Assembly: GCF_902167635.1 (NCBI RefSeq)
Contig: NZ_CABHMS010000001.1
Coordinates: forward strand, 62,001-126,000
Direction: 5' to 3'
From: Chitinophaga vietnamensis
GTDB lineage: Bacteria; Bacteroidota; Bacteroidia; Chitinophagales; Chitinophagaceae
DNA length: 64,000 nt
Shown piece by piece: positions 43,174-51,784 of the stretch. The position numbers were made by a program, and so were the translations under genes. Every line of letters starts with the position of its first letter. Within the stretch, counting starts at the first letter, position 1. Under the pieces are notes generated by a model. The model made no database searches, was not told the origin of the DNA, and saw only the letters and a program-made list of their open reading frames with translations.

Positions 43174-43759
43174 TACAGCCGCACTGAAAGGACTGGTGCT
43201 CTGCGGCGGCCACAGTACCCGCATGCGGGAAGATAAAAGCCAGATCGGCTATCATGGCATGCCGCAATGGCAATACCTGGTGCAGCTCCTGCAGGCGCAT
43301 CTGCCGGAAGTATACCTCTCCTGTCGCGCCGATCAGGCGGCGCTTTACAGCAGTTATCCAAATGTAATTGTAGATAGCGCGAGTGGCGGCGGCCCCGCTG
43401 CCGGCTTGCTCAGCGCACATGCTCTGCAACCGCAAACGGCCTGGCTGGTACTCGCCTGCGACCTGCCCCTGATCAGCCATCAGAGCCTGGAGCTATTGAT
43501 AAAGGAACGAAGGCCAGACAAGGCAGCCACTACTTTCATCAGCCCGGTGAATGAGCTGCCCGAGCCGCTGGTAGCCATCTGGGAGCCAGCAGGATTGATA
43601 TCTCTGCAAAAAAATGTGGAAGAAGGACGTAACTGTCCCCGCAAAACCATGCTGGCAAACGATCTGCATCTGCTGCAAAACCCTGTGCCAATGGAGCAGT
43701 TCAACGCCAATACACCGGAAGAGAAAATTTTGGGGTTTAAGAATTTAGGGATTTCTTGA
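43157..43759 (+). CDS. mobA: Molybdenum cofactor guanylyltransferase-like (MobA/NTP transferase)
   Basis: 200 residues. Nucleotidyltransferase with the signature GLVLCGGHSTRMREDKS (residues about 11-28) and WLVLACDLPLIS. Closest role is attaching GMP to molybdopterin. The final codons lie within the arm of an intergenic inverted repeat (43743-43790), so the C-terminal residues NLGIS come from repeat sequence. Overlaps moaC at its start. Confidence 0.85.
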   Translation: MTTENNTAALKGLVLCGGHSTRMREDKSQIGYHGMPQWQYLVQLLQAHLPEVYLSCRADQAALYSSYPNVIVDSASGGGPAAGLLSAHALQPQTAWLVLACDLPLISHQSLELLIKERRPDKAATTFISPVNELPEPLVAIWEPAGLISLQKNVEEGRNCPRKTMLANDLHLLQNPVPMEQFNANTPEEKILGFKNLGIS

Positions 43760-43790
43760 TTGGTGGCTTCAAATCAAGAAATCCCTAAAT
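43743..43790. repeat. Inverted repeat of the GGATTTA family (19-bp arms)
   Basis: ATTTAGGGATTTCTTGATT (43743-43761) and its exact reverse complement (43772-43790) around a 10-base loop, between the convergent mobA-like and moaE genes. The left arm overlaps the mobA stop. Related in sequence to 10335-10421. Confidence 0.75.
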
Positions 43791-43800
43791 CCCTAAATTT

Positions 43801-44208
43801 CTAAATGAAATATTCTTTTTTCCAGATGGGAACGGTTTGTTTCAGGGTATCGATCGCAAATTCGCAGGCATCGAAGGCAATGCCCCGATGTGGGGCAGCA
43901 ACGGCAATCACCACCGACAGCTCGCCGGGATATTTATCGCCTGTGGCATGCAACATCGCGATGCGGCGGATATCCCACTGTTGCTGCACCTGGTCGGCAA
44001 TCTTCTGCATCTCGAGCAGCGCCATTGGCTCGTAGCATTCATAAAACAGTTTACTCACCGCGCGGCCCTGCGTATTGTTGCGCACCGAACCCGTGAAAAC
44101 GACCTCCCCGCCGCAATCTTCCGTATGAATAAAATCCAGCGCTTCCTGCACGGTAATCTCTGTTGCTATCTTTATTAATCTTTCCATTTCCTGTTTTTCA
44201 TCCACCAC
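43801..44208 (-). CDS. moaE: Molybdopterin synthase catalytic subunit
   Basis: Transfers sulfur from MoaD thiocarboxylate to precursor Z. 135 residues. Motifs: GGEVVFTGSVRNNTQG, KLFYECYEPMAL, RIAMLHATGDKYPGE and the catalytic lysine region TVPIWKKEYF at the end. ATG 44208 overlaps moaD by 11 bases; ATG 44187 (MERLIKIATE) starts 11 bases after moaD and is equally possible. Second gene of the moaD-moaE unit. Confidence 0.95.
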   Translation of the reverse strand: MVDEKQEMERLIKIATEITVQEALDFIHTEDCGGEVVFTGSVRNNTQGRAVSKLFYECYEPMALLEMQKIADQVQQQWDIRRIAMLHATGDKYPGELSVVIAVAAPHRGIAFDACEFAIDTLKQTVPIWKKEYFI

Positions 44209-44431
44209 TTACCGGCGGAATTATTGCGATCTCATCTTCCTGGCCAATCTGCACATGATCTTCCGCATACTCCCTGTTCACCGCTATCATCATCGTTTTC
44301 AGCTGTTCCAAAGCAGGGTATTGATGATATAGCCATGCTCTTAATGCCTGAACATCACGCACTTCCGGGGGAATTTCCATCTTCGGGCTGCCTGTGATAT
44401 CACGCGCAACGCCGAACAGCAATAAGCTCAT
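44198..44431 (-). CDS. moaD: Molybdopterin synthase sulfur carrier subunit
   Basis: Ubiquitin-like sulfur carrier, 77 residues, ending in the required Gly-Gly (IAIIPPVSGG). Activated by the MoeB-like protein at 46606-47694 and then used by MoaE. Its 3' end overlaps the moaE frame. Divergent from the DUF7009 gene. Confidence 0.95.
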   Translation of the reverse strand: MSLLLFGVARDITGSPKMEIPPEVRDVQALRAWLYHQYPALEQLKTMMIAVNREYAEDHVQIGQEDEIAIIPPVSGG

Positions 44432-44499
44432 AAGTTAAATATTGTTCGCTAAAACTACGATAAAGTAGTAATTTTAGTATGGGTAGAAAACCATTTTTT

Positions 44500-44871
44500 A
44501 TGAAGATAAGGATCCGGGGAAACAGCATCCGTTACAGGCTGGACAAAGTAGATATGGAATTGCTGGAAACCACGGGCAAAGTGGAATCCATTACGCACAT
44601 CGGCGGCGGCACCTTGCATTTCTGTCTGCGCGGAAAAGAGGTACCCGAACCTGCTATCAAACTCGAACACGATGGCGTTCACCTGCTGCTGCCCATCGTA
44701 CATCTGGAGCAGTGGATATCTTCCGGCAACACGGGTTTCGACCTCAGCATCAGCAATCCCGATGGCTCCAGCGTGGCCATACTGGTAGAAAGAGATTTTA
44801 AATGCCTGACAGACCGTGATGAAGATGATAGCCAGGCATTCGACAACCCGATGGCCAGTAAAAATTGCTGA
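44500..44871 (+). CDS. DUF7009-like protein in the moco cluster
   Basis: 123 residues from ATG 44500 (MKIRIRGNSIRYRLDK). Resembles DUF7009-type small proteins found beside moco genes; beta-rich pattern (THIGGGTLHFCLRG, HDGVHLLLPIVHLEQW) and an acidic C-terminus. No known activity. It lies five bases before moaA, so the two are co-transcribed. Family name is from memory and moderately sure. Confidence 0.7.
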   Translation: MKIRIRGNSIRYRLDKVDMELLETTGKVESITHIGGGTLHFCLRGKEVPEPAIKLEHDGVHLLLPIVHLEQWISSGNTGFDLSISNPDGSSVAILVERDFKCLTDRDEDDSQAFDNPMASKNC

Positions 44872-44876
44872 GAGAG

Positions 44877-45848
44877 ATGTTCATAGATCAACATCATCGT
44901 ATAGTCGACTACGTTAGATTGTCGGTGACCGACCGCTGCAACCTGCGCTGCACCTATTGCATGCCGGAGCATATGCGGTTCGAGCAGAAATCCGCATTGC
45001 TTTCCAATACGGAAATCGTGCGATTGATGAAGCTGCTGGCGGCAGCGGGCATTTCCAAGGTGCGCATTACCGGCGGGGAACCCTTTCTGCGACCGGGTTT
45101 GCCGCTATTGCTGGAACAATTGTGCGCCATCCCCGGCATCGAAGAAATGGCCATCACCACCAACGGCGTGCTCACCCAACCTTACATTCCGCTGCTGCGC
45201 TCATTGGGCATCACGCAGGTGAACCTCAGCCTGGATACCTTGCAGCCCGCACGTTTTCAACAGATCACCCGTCGCAACGAATTTGATGCCGTGCAGCAAA
45301 CGCTGAACGAACTGCTGGCGCAAGATATGCGCGTAAAGATCAATGTAGTGGTAATGGAAGAAGTGAATACAGACGAGCTGAGAGCCTTTACTGCGCTTAC
45401 CCGCGATCATGCCCTGTCAGTAAGGTTTATAGAAGAAATGCCTTTTAACGGGCAAGGACATACGTTTTCCGGTATCGCCTGGAATTACCAGCGCATCCTC
45501 GATACCATCGGCGGGCATTATACATTACACAAGCTGCCCGACCCGCCGCATTCCACCTCAATGAATTACAGCATCGCGGGCCACAAAGGCAATATCGGCG
45601 TGATACCGGCCTACAGCCGTACATTTTGTGGCACTTGTAACCGTATTCGTATATCCGCTACCGGTAGTGTGCGCACCTGCCTGTACGGAAAAGACGCCCT
45701 GAATGTAAGAGACCTTTTGCGTAGCGGTTATACGGACGAGATGATACTGGAGGAGATGAGATCCGCTATCCACGGGCGTTTCAGCGATGGCTTCGCAGCA
45801 GAACGCGAACATGCCGCCACAGAGAGTATGTCGATCATAGGAGGATGA
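44877..45848 (+). CDS. moaA: GTP 3',8-cyclase
   Basis: Radical SAM enzyme making the first moco intermediate from GTP. 323 residues from ATG 44877; TTG 44865 is in frame but overlaps the upstream stop. N-terminal cluster C21-x3-C25-x2-C28 (TDRCNLRCTYC), GGEPFLRPGLP for SAM binding, and the C-terminal second cluster C251, C254, C268 (TFCGTCNRIR, RTCLYG). The terminal Gly-Gly (SIIGG) needed for activity is present. Confidence 0.97.
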   Translation: MFIDQHHRIVDYVRLSVTDRCNLRCTYCMPEHMRFEQKSALLSNTEIVRLMKLLAAAGISKVRITGGEPFLRPGLPLLLEQLCAIPGIEEMAITTNGVLTQPYIPLLRSLGITQVNLSLDTLQPARFQQITRRNEFDAVQQTLNELLAQDMRVKINVVVMEEVNTDELRAFTALTRDHALSVRFIEEMPFNGQGHTFSGIAWNYQRILDTIGGHYTLHKLPDPPHSTSMNYSIAGHKGNIGVIPAYSRTFCGTCNRIRISATGSVRTCLYGKDALNVRDLLRSGYTDEMILEEMRSAIHGRFSDGFAAEREHAATESMSIIGG

Positions 45849-45852
45849 ATTT

Positions 45853-46596
45853 TTATTTGATCAGCATACGCACGCCGGCATATAATATCAGGATGGCTGT
45901 AGCGCCCGCCACCCACCTGGGTTTCAGGGATTTCGCACTTAACCTTGAACCGATCTGCCCGCCAATGATCACCGATAATAAGAGCGGCCCTGCAAAGTGA
46001 AGATCAAATACTACCTGCTTTTTAGCGGCCTGCCCCAGGAGGCCGGCGATAGAATTTACGAAGATGAAAAAGCTGCTGAGACCTGCGATGTTCTTGGCGG
46101 TATCATACCGGCCCAAACGCAGTACCGGCGAGAGATAGATGCCGCCGCCGATGCCCGTCATGCCCGATAGCAAACCGATAGCGCCGCCAATAATACCGTA
46201 TACAATGCCATTGCCTTCCTTTGATACTTCGGTATCGCTCTCCTTTTCAAAGAATAGCCGGTAGCACATAAACAGTGCAGCCAACGTTAATGCAATACCC
46301 AGCAACAGGAAGAAGGTAGCCTGTTTCAGCGGCAGATAGCTGCCGATAAAGGCCATCGGCACACTGATCAACGACAGCTGCCATGCTTTTTTCAGAGGCA
46401 GATGGCCATTGCGGTAAAAATGATATACGCCGCCTGCTACTACTGCCACGTTGCAAAGCAGCGCAGTAGATTTCATCAGCTGAAATTCGACGCCCGACAA
46501 AGCAAGGATCGCCAGGTAGCTGGAACCGCCACCAAAGCCGGCTGCGGAGTACACCAGCGCCACCAGGAAAAAGAAAAAGCAGAGTTGTAGTATCAC
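45853..46596 (-). CDS. TauE/SafE-family membrane transporter
   Basis: 247 residues with about seven to eight membrane helices. TauE/SafE family, linked to export of sulfite, sulfonates or other organosulfur anions. Typical motifs: AAGFGGGSSYLAILAL and IGLLSGMTGIGGGIYLSPVL, a duplicated glycine-rich half. It follows moeB by nine bases, so it is transcribed with moco genes; a sulfur-anion role linked to cofactor sulfuration or to a moco-dependent sulfite enzyme is possible but not shown. Confidence 0.88.
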   Translation of the reverse strand: MILQLCFFFFLVALVYSAAGFGGGSSYLAILALSGVEFQLMKSTALLCNVAVVAGGVYHFYRNGHLPLKKAWQLSLISVPMAFIGSYLPLKQATFFLLLGIALTLAALFMCYRLFFEKESDTEVSKEGNGIVYGIIGGAIGLLSGMTGIGGGIYLSPVLRLGRYDTAKNIAGLSSFFIFVNSIAGLLGQAAKKQVVFDLHFAGPLLLSVIIGGQIGSRLSAKSLKPRWVAGATAILILYAGVRMLIK

Positions 46597-46605
46597 AGAA
46601 AAGGA

Positions 46606-47694
46606 TTAATAAGTTTGCATCTGGTGATCGATGAGCGAAGCCCATGCGTGTATGCCGCCTTCTACATTGTAGATGTTCTTCATGCCCAGTTCCATCAAAC
46701 GCTGCGCCACGGCCCGGCTCCGCATACCGTGATGGCAGAGCACCGCCACCGGCCCTTTCACCTGCAGGCCGGGGATCTGCTGTAACACGCGCCCCATGGG
46801 CACATGCACGGCCTGTGGAATATGGCATATCGCCCATTCATCTTCTTCCCGAACATCCAGCAACAAGAAATCATCTCCCTTGCTGATCCATTCTTTCAGC
46901 TCTTGTACTGATAATGGCAGCACATTATTCACTTCGCATACGCTCTGCGCGTAATCGGATTGTAAGGAGCGGATATGAAGGTTTGCCTCTACAGGATGGA
47001 TGTTGAAGAGATGATGGGTATTGTGTAAAGTATCGATAGTCAGCAGCTGATTGCGGAGTGGCGTACCGATACCCGTGATCACTTTCACGGTTTCATTGGC
47101 CTGATAGCAGCCGATGAGGCCTGGTAATACGCCCAGTACGCCGATCTCGTTGCAGTTGAGCATTTCGCCGGAAACCGGCGGCTCCGGAAAGATACAACGA
47201 TAGGTAGCGCCGCCCTGGTAGTTGAACACGCTTACCTGTCCTTCAAATTTATAAATAGCGCCATATACCAATGGCTTGCCGGCGATCACGCAGGCATCGT
47301 TCACGAGGTAGCGGGTGCCGAAATTATCGGAGCAGTCCACCACTACATCATAACGTTGAATGATATCGAGGGCATTATCGGTGGTGATCCAGGTATCGTG
47401 CGTGGTGAACCGTACCTCTGGATTCAGCAACTGCAGGCGTTTTACGGCCAGTTTAACTTTTGAGAAGCCCTGGTCGGCAGTATGATAAAGTACCTGGCGT
47501 TGCAGGTTGGTAATGGAAACGGTATCATGTTCTACAATGCCGATACGACCTACACCCATTGCGGTAAGGTATTGCAAAACGGGCACTCCCAGGCCGCCTG
47601 CACCGATCACTAGCACACTGGCCTTTTGCAACAAGGCTTGTTTCTGCGGCCCAAAGCCATCAAGGCGGGTTTGCCTGTCGTAGCGTGTAGACAT
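46606..47694 (-). CDS. moeB: MoeB/ThiF-type sulfur-carrier adenylyltransferase with rhodanese domain
   Basis: Adenylates the MoaD C-terminus so sulfur can be added. 362 residues: E1-like domain (1 to about 250) with nucleotide loop GAGGLG at 31-36 and the cysteine loop LNCNEIGVLG, then a rhodanese domain (about 265-360) with active cysteine C320 (AVLCHHGMRSRA). The fusion resembles MOCS3/Uba4, in which rhodanese delivers sulfur. The zinc CxxC pairs of E. coli MoeB are not obvious. Transcribed with the TauE-like gene. Confidence 0.93.
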   Translation of the reverse strand: MSTRYDRQTRLDGFGPQKQALLQKASVLVIGAGGLGVPVLQYLTAMGVGRIGIVEHDTVSITNLQRQVLYHTADQGFSKVKLAVKRLQLLNPEVRFTTHDTWITTDNALDIIQRYDVVVDCSDNFGTRYLVNDACVIAGKPLVYGAIYKFEGQVSVFNYQGGATYRCIFPEPPVSGEMLNCNEIGVLGVLPGLIGCYQANETVKVITGIGTPLRNQLLTIDTLHNTHHLFNIHPVEANLHIRSLQSDYAQSVCEVNNVLPLSVQELKEWISKGDDFLLLDVREEDEWAICHIPQAVHVPMGRVLQQIPGLQVKGPVAVLCHHGMRSRAVAQRLMELGMKNIYNVEGGIHAWASLIDHQMQTY

Positions 47695-47700
47695 TTAGAG

Positions 47701-47818
47701 AATTTTTTGATTTACGAATTTACGGATTTAGGAATTTATTGATTTGAGCGGATCATTAAATCCTCACATCCTCACATTCTCACATTCTTACATTCTCACA
47801 TTCTCACATTCTCACATC
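47701..47818. repeat. Half repeat of the GGATTTA family plus tandem CTCACATT run
   Basis: 47701-47745 carries a single arm of the GGATTTA family (no matching second arm). 47762-47818 is an imperfect tandem repeat of CTCACATTCT-like decamers, about six copies. The last codons and stop of the GNAT gene lie inside this run. Confidence 0.65.
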
Positions 47819-48354
47819 CTCAAATCTTTATACATCATCACGAGGTCGGCGTATATGCCTTCGCGCTGAAGGATGCCTTTGGGCAGCCGGCCGGATTCGA
47901 GGAAGCCGAAGTTACGGTACAGCTGCATGGCTTTTTCGTTGGTGGAGAATACGTTGAGGTAAAGTATCCTGAGGCCTTGTTGTTGTTCTGCCCATCGTAT
48001 CATGGCGGTCATGAGGCGGCGTCCGATGCCGAGGTTGCTCCACGCGTGTTCTACCGCGATGCCCATTTCGGCGGTATGCGCTTTTTTGTCGTAGCCACTG
48101 TGATTAACGGTGATGGAGCCAACGATCTTGTTATTCACTTCGGCCACCAGCAGCAGCTGGCGCGGATTGTCGAGATACGATTGCACGAACTGTTCTTCCG
48201 AGGCCAGGTTGAGTTCCATGGCTTCAGGATGGGTGAAGAGGAGGTAGTCTGTTTCTTTCGTCATCCGCTGGAAATTGTCCAGCAGGCCGGCGGCGTCTTC
48301 GATGCGTGCCGGCCTGATCACGAGTTCATATCCGTTAGGTAGGAAGTGTCGCAT
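47812..48354 (-). CDS. GNAT-family N-acetyltransferase
   Basis: 180 residues. Acetyl-CoA-dependent acetyltransferase fold: IVGSITVNHSGYDK, then AEMGIAVEHAWSNLGIGRRL (acetyl-CoA pyrophosphate loop, G-I-G-R) and LNVFSTNEKAMQLYRNFGF. Resembles ribosomal-protein or amino-acid acetyltransferases (RimJ/RimL-like), substrate unknown. The C-terminus runs into a simple tandem repeat. A terminator for the upstream cytochrome gene lies just before its start. Confidence 0.9.
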   Translation of the reverse strand: MRHFLPNGYELVIRPARIEDAAGLLDNFQRMTKETDYLLFTHPEAMELNLASEEQFVQSYLDNPRQLLLVAEVNNKIVGSITVNHSGYDKKAHTAEMGIAVEHAWSNLGIGRRLMTAMIRWAEQQQGLRILYLNVFSTNEKAMQLYRNFGFLESGRLPKGILQREGIYADLVMMYKDLRM

Positions 48355-48360
48355 GCTGCG

Positions 48361-48390
48361 AAAATAAAAAAGCGACCGTTGCCGATCGCT
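48361..48390 (-). terminator. Intrinsic terminator of the cytochrome-like gene
   Basis: On the minus strand: stem AGCGATCG / CGGTCGCT with loop GCAA, followed by TTTTTTATTTT. Eight base pairs including one T-G. Confidence 0.75.
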
Positions 48391-48425
48391 GGTAGTTTTA
48401 AACCTTACTTAAAAAACTTTGTGGG

Positions 48426-48725
48426 TTAAGCAGCCTTGGCATTACTTTTCACAAATTCCAGTACTGCTGCTTTCTGCTCATCGGTCAGTTTGGCTTTGCG
48501 GGCCATTTTGTCGATGATGCCAGGCCATTTGTCTGCCGTACGTGTTTCAGGCAAGCGGTAGCGGTGGCATTTGTTGCAGTTCTCGCGATAGATAGTTTTA
48601 CCGGGAGAATCCGGGTACTTGGCAAAAGTGGCTTCCACAGCGGCGGCCGACTCGGTGGGAGCAGTTCCTTTGCTGCAGCTCCACAGCAAGATGGCTATCA
48701 ACATTAACTGAAGGAGTGTTTTCAT
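48426..48725 (-). CDS. Small c-type cytochrome lipoprotein
   Basis: 99 residues. Lipobox LLWSC (C17) and one heme motif CNKCH (YRENCNKCHRYR), with a methionine downstream (IIDKMARKAK) as possible axial ligand. Probably a periplasmic, membrane-anchored electron carrier. The promoter match at 48749-48756 and terminator at 48361-48390 indicate a single-gene unit. Confidence 0.85.
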   Translation of the reverse strand: MKTLLQLMLIAILLWSCSKGTAPTESAAAVEATFAKYPDSPGKTIYRENCNKCHRYRLPETRTADKWPGIIDKMARKAKLTDEQKAAVLEFVKSNAKAA

Positions 48726-48748
48726 AATGACAATTTGAGTGAAGTTAA

Positions 48749-48756
48749 CAAAAATA
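48749..48756 (-). promoter_or_regulatory. Putative -7 element of the cytochrome-like gene, inside a hairpin arm
   Basis: Minus-strand TATTTTTG, exact TAnnTTTG match, 24 bases before the ATG. It coincides with the tail of the serS terminator hairpin. Confidence 0.45.
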
Positions 48757-48808
48757 TAGATACAAGAAAGGGCGCTGATTCAGCGCCCTTTCTTGTATCT
48801 ATATTTTT
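48750..48808. terminator. Perfect 28-bp hairpin terminating serS
   Basis: Arms 48750-48777 and 48781-48808 are exact reverse complements with loop ATT. On the minus strand the stem ends in a TATTTTTG run. It overlaps the serS stop codon at 48799-48801. Confidence 0.8.
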
Positions 48809-50067
48809 CCGGCGCCGAAATACGCCTGTAACACTGCCGGGATATGGATGCCCTCAGGTGTCTGATTATTTTCAAGCAGGCATGCCATGATGCGTGGCAA
48901 GGCCAGGGAGCTGCCGTTGAGGGAGTGTACCAGTTGCGGTTTACCATTGGTTTCGCGGAAACGTATTTTCATACGGTTCGTCTGGTAGCTTTCGAAATTG
49001 CTCACGGAGCTTACTTCCAGCCATTTCTGCTGTGCGGTGCTATATACTTCAAAATCGTAAGTGATGGCAGAGGTGAAGCTCATATCGCCGCCGCATAAAC
49101 GAAGAATGCGGTAAGGCAATTGCAGGGATTGCAGCAGGCTTTCTACGTGGGCTACCATTTCATCCAATGCCTCGTAGGATTTATCCGGATGTGTCAACTG
49201 CACGAGCTCTACTTTATCGAACTGGTGTACGCGGTTGAGGCCACGCACATCTTTGCCGTAGGAACCTGCTTCGCGGCGGAAGCAAGGCGTGTAGGCCGTC
49301 ATGCGGATAGGCAGGTCGGTATCTTTCAGTATCTCGTCGCGGTAGATGTTGGTAACTGGTACTTCTGCGGTAGGAATGAGGAAGTAATTATCTTCCGTGG
49401 CATGATACATCTGGCCTTCTTTATCAGGCAGCTGGCCGGTACCGAAGGCAGACGTTTCATTTACCAGGTAAGGCGGCGCATATTCCGTATAGCCTGCGTT
49501 GATGTTATAGTCGAGGAAATACTGGATCATGGCGCGTTGCAGGCGGGCGCCCTTGTTTTTATACAAAGGGAATCCGCTGCCGGTGATTTTGTTGCCCAGC
49601 TCGAAATCGATCAGTTCATATTTTTTGGCGAGGTCCCAGTGAGGTACGGCGCCTGCATGCAGTTCGGGAATGACGCCACCACGGCGTACTTCCACGTTTT
49701 CTTCCGGTGTTTTTCCTGGTGGCACGATGGCGGCAGGCAGGTTCGGCAGCTTCACGAGCGTATCGTGTAATTGTTTTTCGGTGGCGTTGAGGGCCTCGTT
49801 TACGGGCGCCAGCTGCTCTTTCAGGCTGTTCACTTTGGCGCGCATCTCTTCACCTTCTTCTTTCTTGCCCTGCCCCATCAGCTTGCCGATCTCTTTGGAA
49901 AGGCTGTTGATCTGAGCCTGGGTATCATCGTATTCAAGGGTCAACTTCTTGCGTTGGTCGTCCAGCGCCAGCACTTCATCTACAAGGCCGAGGTCCTTGA
50001 AGTGCTTCAGCGTAAGGCGTTCCAGCACCAACTCTTTATTCTGACGTATAAACGGTACTTGTAACAT
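48799..50067 (-). CDS. serS: Seryl-tRNA synthetase
   Basis: Class II aminoacyl-tRNA synthetase charging tRNA-Ser. 422 residues, normal. N-terminal coiled-coil tRNA-binding arm (about 30-100), then LIPTAEVPVTNIYRDE, FRREAGSYGKDVRG (motif 2) and LNGSSLALPRIMACLLENNQ (motif 3). An exact -7 match lies 23 bases upstream. Confidence 0.97.
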   Translation of the reverse strand: MLQVPFIRQNKELVLERLTLKHFKDLGLVDEVLALDDQRKKLTLEYDDTQAQINSLSKEIGKLMGQGKKEEGEEMRAKVNSLKEQLAPVNEALNATEKQLHDTLVKLPNLPAAIVPPGKTPEENVEVRRGGVIPELHAGAVPHWDLAKKYELIDFELGNKITGSGFPLYKNKGARLQRAMIQYFLDYNINAGYTEYAPPYLVNETSAFGTGQLPDKEGQMYHATEDNYFLIPTAEVPVTNIYRDEILKDTDLPIRMTAYTPCFRREAGSYGKDVRGLNRVHQFDKVELVQLTHPDKSYEALDEMVAHVESLLQSLQLPYRILRLCGGDMSFTSAITYDFEVYSTAQQKWLEVSSVSNFESYQTNRMKIRFRETNGKPQLVHSLNGSSLALPRIMACLLENNQTPEGIHIPAVLQAYFGAGKI

Positions 50068-50089
50068 TATGGTTGTTTAAAAATTTGAG

Positions 50090-50097
50090 CAAATATA
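50090..50097 (-). promoter_or_regulatory. Putative serS -7 promoter element
   Basis: Minus-strand TATATTTG, exact consensus, 22 bases before the serS ATG. Confidence 0.55.
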
Positions 50098-50103
50098 ATG
50101 GTC

Positions 50104-51774
50104 CTAAATGAGATATTTCCCTACTATAGGCACTCTGCGGCCTACACCAAAGGCCTTGGACGAGACGCGTATAATGGGACAGAACTGATTACGCTTGTAT
50201 TCATTGGTGTTCATCAGCTTTAAGGTCCGCGAAACCAAAGCGGAATCGAAGCCTTGAGCGATGATCTCTTTAGGGCCCTGGCGGCGCTCGATGTACTGGT
50301 ACAGCAGTTTGTCCAGCACGGCATAATCAGGCAGGCTGTCGCTGTCTTTCTGATTGGGCCGCAGCTCCGCTGATGGCGCTTTATCGATGATGTTCACCGG
50401 TATGATCTCTTTCTCCCGGTTAATATATCTTGCCAGTGCATATACCTGCATCTTGTACACATCTCCCAGCACAGATAATCCTCCTGCCATATCTCCGTAC
50501 AAAGTACCATAGCCGGTAGCTAATTCGCTTTTGTTGGACGTATTGAGCAGGATATATCCAAACTTGTTGGACAGTCCCATCAACAGGTTACCCCTGATCC
50601 TGGACTGTGTATTTTCTTCCGCCACGTTAAAGGGTAATCCTTTGAAATATGGTTTCAGCGTGGTTAAGAAGCTGTTATAGATATCGTCGATGCGGATGAT
50701 ATCGTAGGGATTACCGAGATTTTCAGACAGGCGCACGGCATCATCCACAGAGTGTTCTGTAGAATAGGGAGATGGCATGAGCACTGCGCGCACATTGTCT
50801 TTGCCCAGTGCATCGCAGGCGATGGCGAGGGTTACGGCGCTGTCGATACCTCCGGAAGAGCCCAGGATGGCTTTGCTGAAGCCCATCTTGCCGAAATAGT
50901 CGCGGATGCCCAGTACCAGTGCATCGTAGATGCGATCGATGTTATGATCGAAGATCAGCTCAGTGAGCGGCGTAAAATCGGCGTTGGCCAATGTTGCCTG
51001 ATCATTGCGGGTGGCGAGGCTTTCCAGCTCCACGCTGTCCATCGCTTCTGTAAAAAAAGGCAGTTCTTTCACCACATTACCCTGCGCATCGAAAATGAGG
51101 GAGCCGCCATCGAAAACGATCTCTGTTTGAGAGCCTACCGCGTTGCAGTACAGCATGGGCAGACGGTATTTGAGCACGTTGGCGCGGATGATCTCTTTGC
51201 GATCTTCATCATGATCATAGTCGAAGGGAGAGGCGGAGAGATTGATCATCACATCCGGTTGTTGCTCGATGAGCTTATCCATCGGGCAGATGCGGTAGAG
51301 CGGGTTGTCGCCGAGGTTCCAGATATCTTCACAGATGGTGACGGCCAGTTTCTTACCCATGAAAGGGATCACCTGCCATTCATAGGCCGGCTCGAAGTAG
51401 CGGTATTCATCGAATACATCGTAGGTGGGCAGTAATGTTTTATGCACTACTTGTTTTACTTCGCCTTCGTGCAGGAACCAGGCTGCGTTGAAGAGGTCTT
51501 TGCCTTCCTTTTGCGGGTTGCGGGCGGGCGCGCCTACCAGCACGGCAATATCATGGGTATGTGCTTTGATCTGATCGATCGCCTGATGGCATTGCACGAT
51601 AAAATCTTCAAATTCGAGGAAATCGCGGGGAGGGTAGCCGCATACGCAGAGCTCTGAAAATACCACCAGATGGGCGCCCTGGGCTTTTGCGGCCTGTATG
51701 CCTTCGATGATCTTTGCCGTATTGCGTTCGAAGTTACCAATATGATAGTTCTGTTGTGCCAGTATGATCTTCAT
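50104..51774 (-). CDS. nadE: Glutamine-dependent NAD+ synthetase
   Basis: Final step of NAD synthesis: amidates NaAD using ammonia from glutamine. 556 residues from ATG 51774; the frame before it overlaps the upstream gene. N-terminal CN-hydrolase glutaminase with E41 (FSELCVCGYPP), K112 (HKTLLPTYDVF) and C148 (TICEDIWN); C-terminal synthetase with pyrophosphatase loop SSGGIDSA (306-313). Ten bases after the outer-membrane barrel gene, so co-transcribed. Confidence 0.96.
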   Translation of the reverse strand: MKIILAQQNYHIGNFERNTAKIIEGIQAAKAQGAHLVVFSELCVCGYPPRDFLEFEDFIVQCHQAIDQIKAHTHDIAVLVGAPARNPQKEGKDLFNAAWFLHEGEVKQVVHKTLLPTYDVFDEYRYFEPAYEWQVIPFMGKKLAVTICEDIWNLGDNPLYRICPMDKLIEQQPDVMINLSASPFDYDHDEDRKEIIRANVLKYRLPMLYCNAVGSQTEIVFDGGSLIFDAQGNVVKELPFFTEAMDSVELESLATRNDQATLANADFTPLTELIFDHNIDRIYDALVLGIRDYFGKMGFSKAILGSSGGIDSAVTLAIACDALGKDNVRAVLMPSPYSTEHSVDDAVRLSENLGNPYDIIRIDDIYNSFLTTLKPYFKGLPFNVAEENTQSRIRGNLLMGLSNKFGYILLNTSNKSELATGYGTLYGDMAGGLSVLGDVYKMQVYALARYINREKEIIPVNIIDKAPSAELRPNQKDSDSLPDYAVLDKLLYQYIERRQGPKEIIAQGFDSALVSRTLKLMNTNEYKRNQFCPIIRVSSKAFGVGRRVPIVGKYLI

Positions 51775-51784
51775 AAATTCAAAT

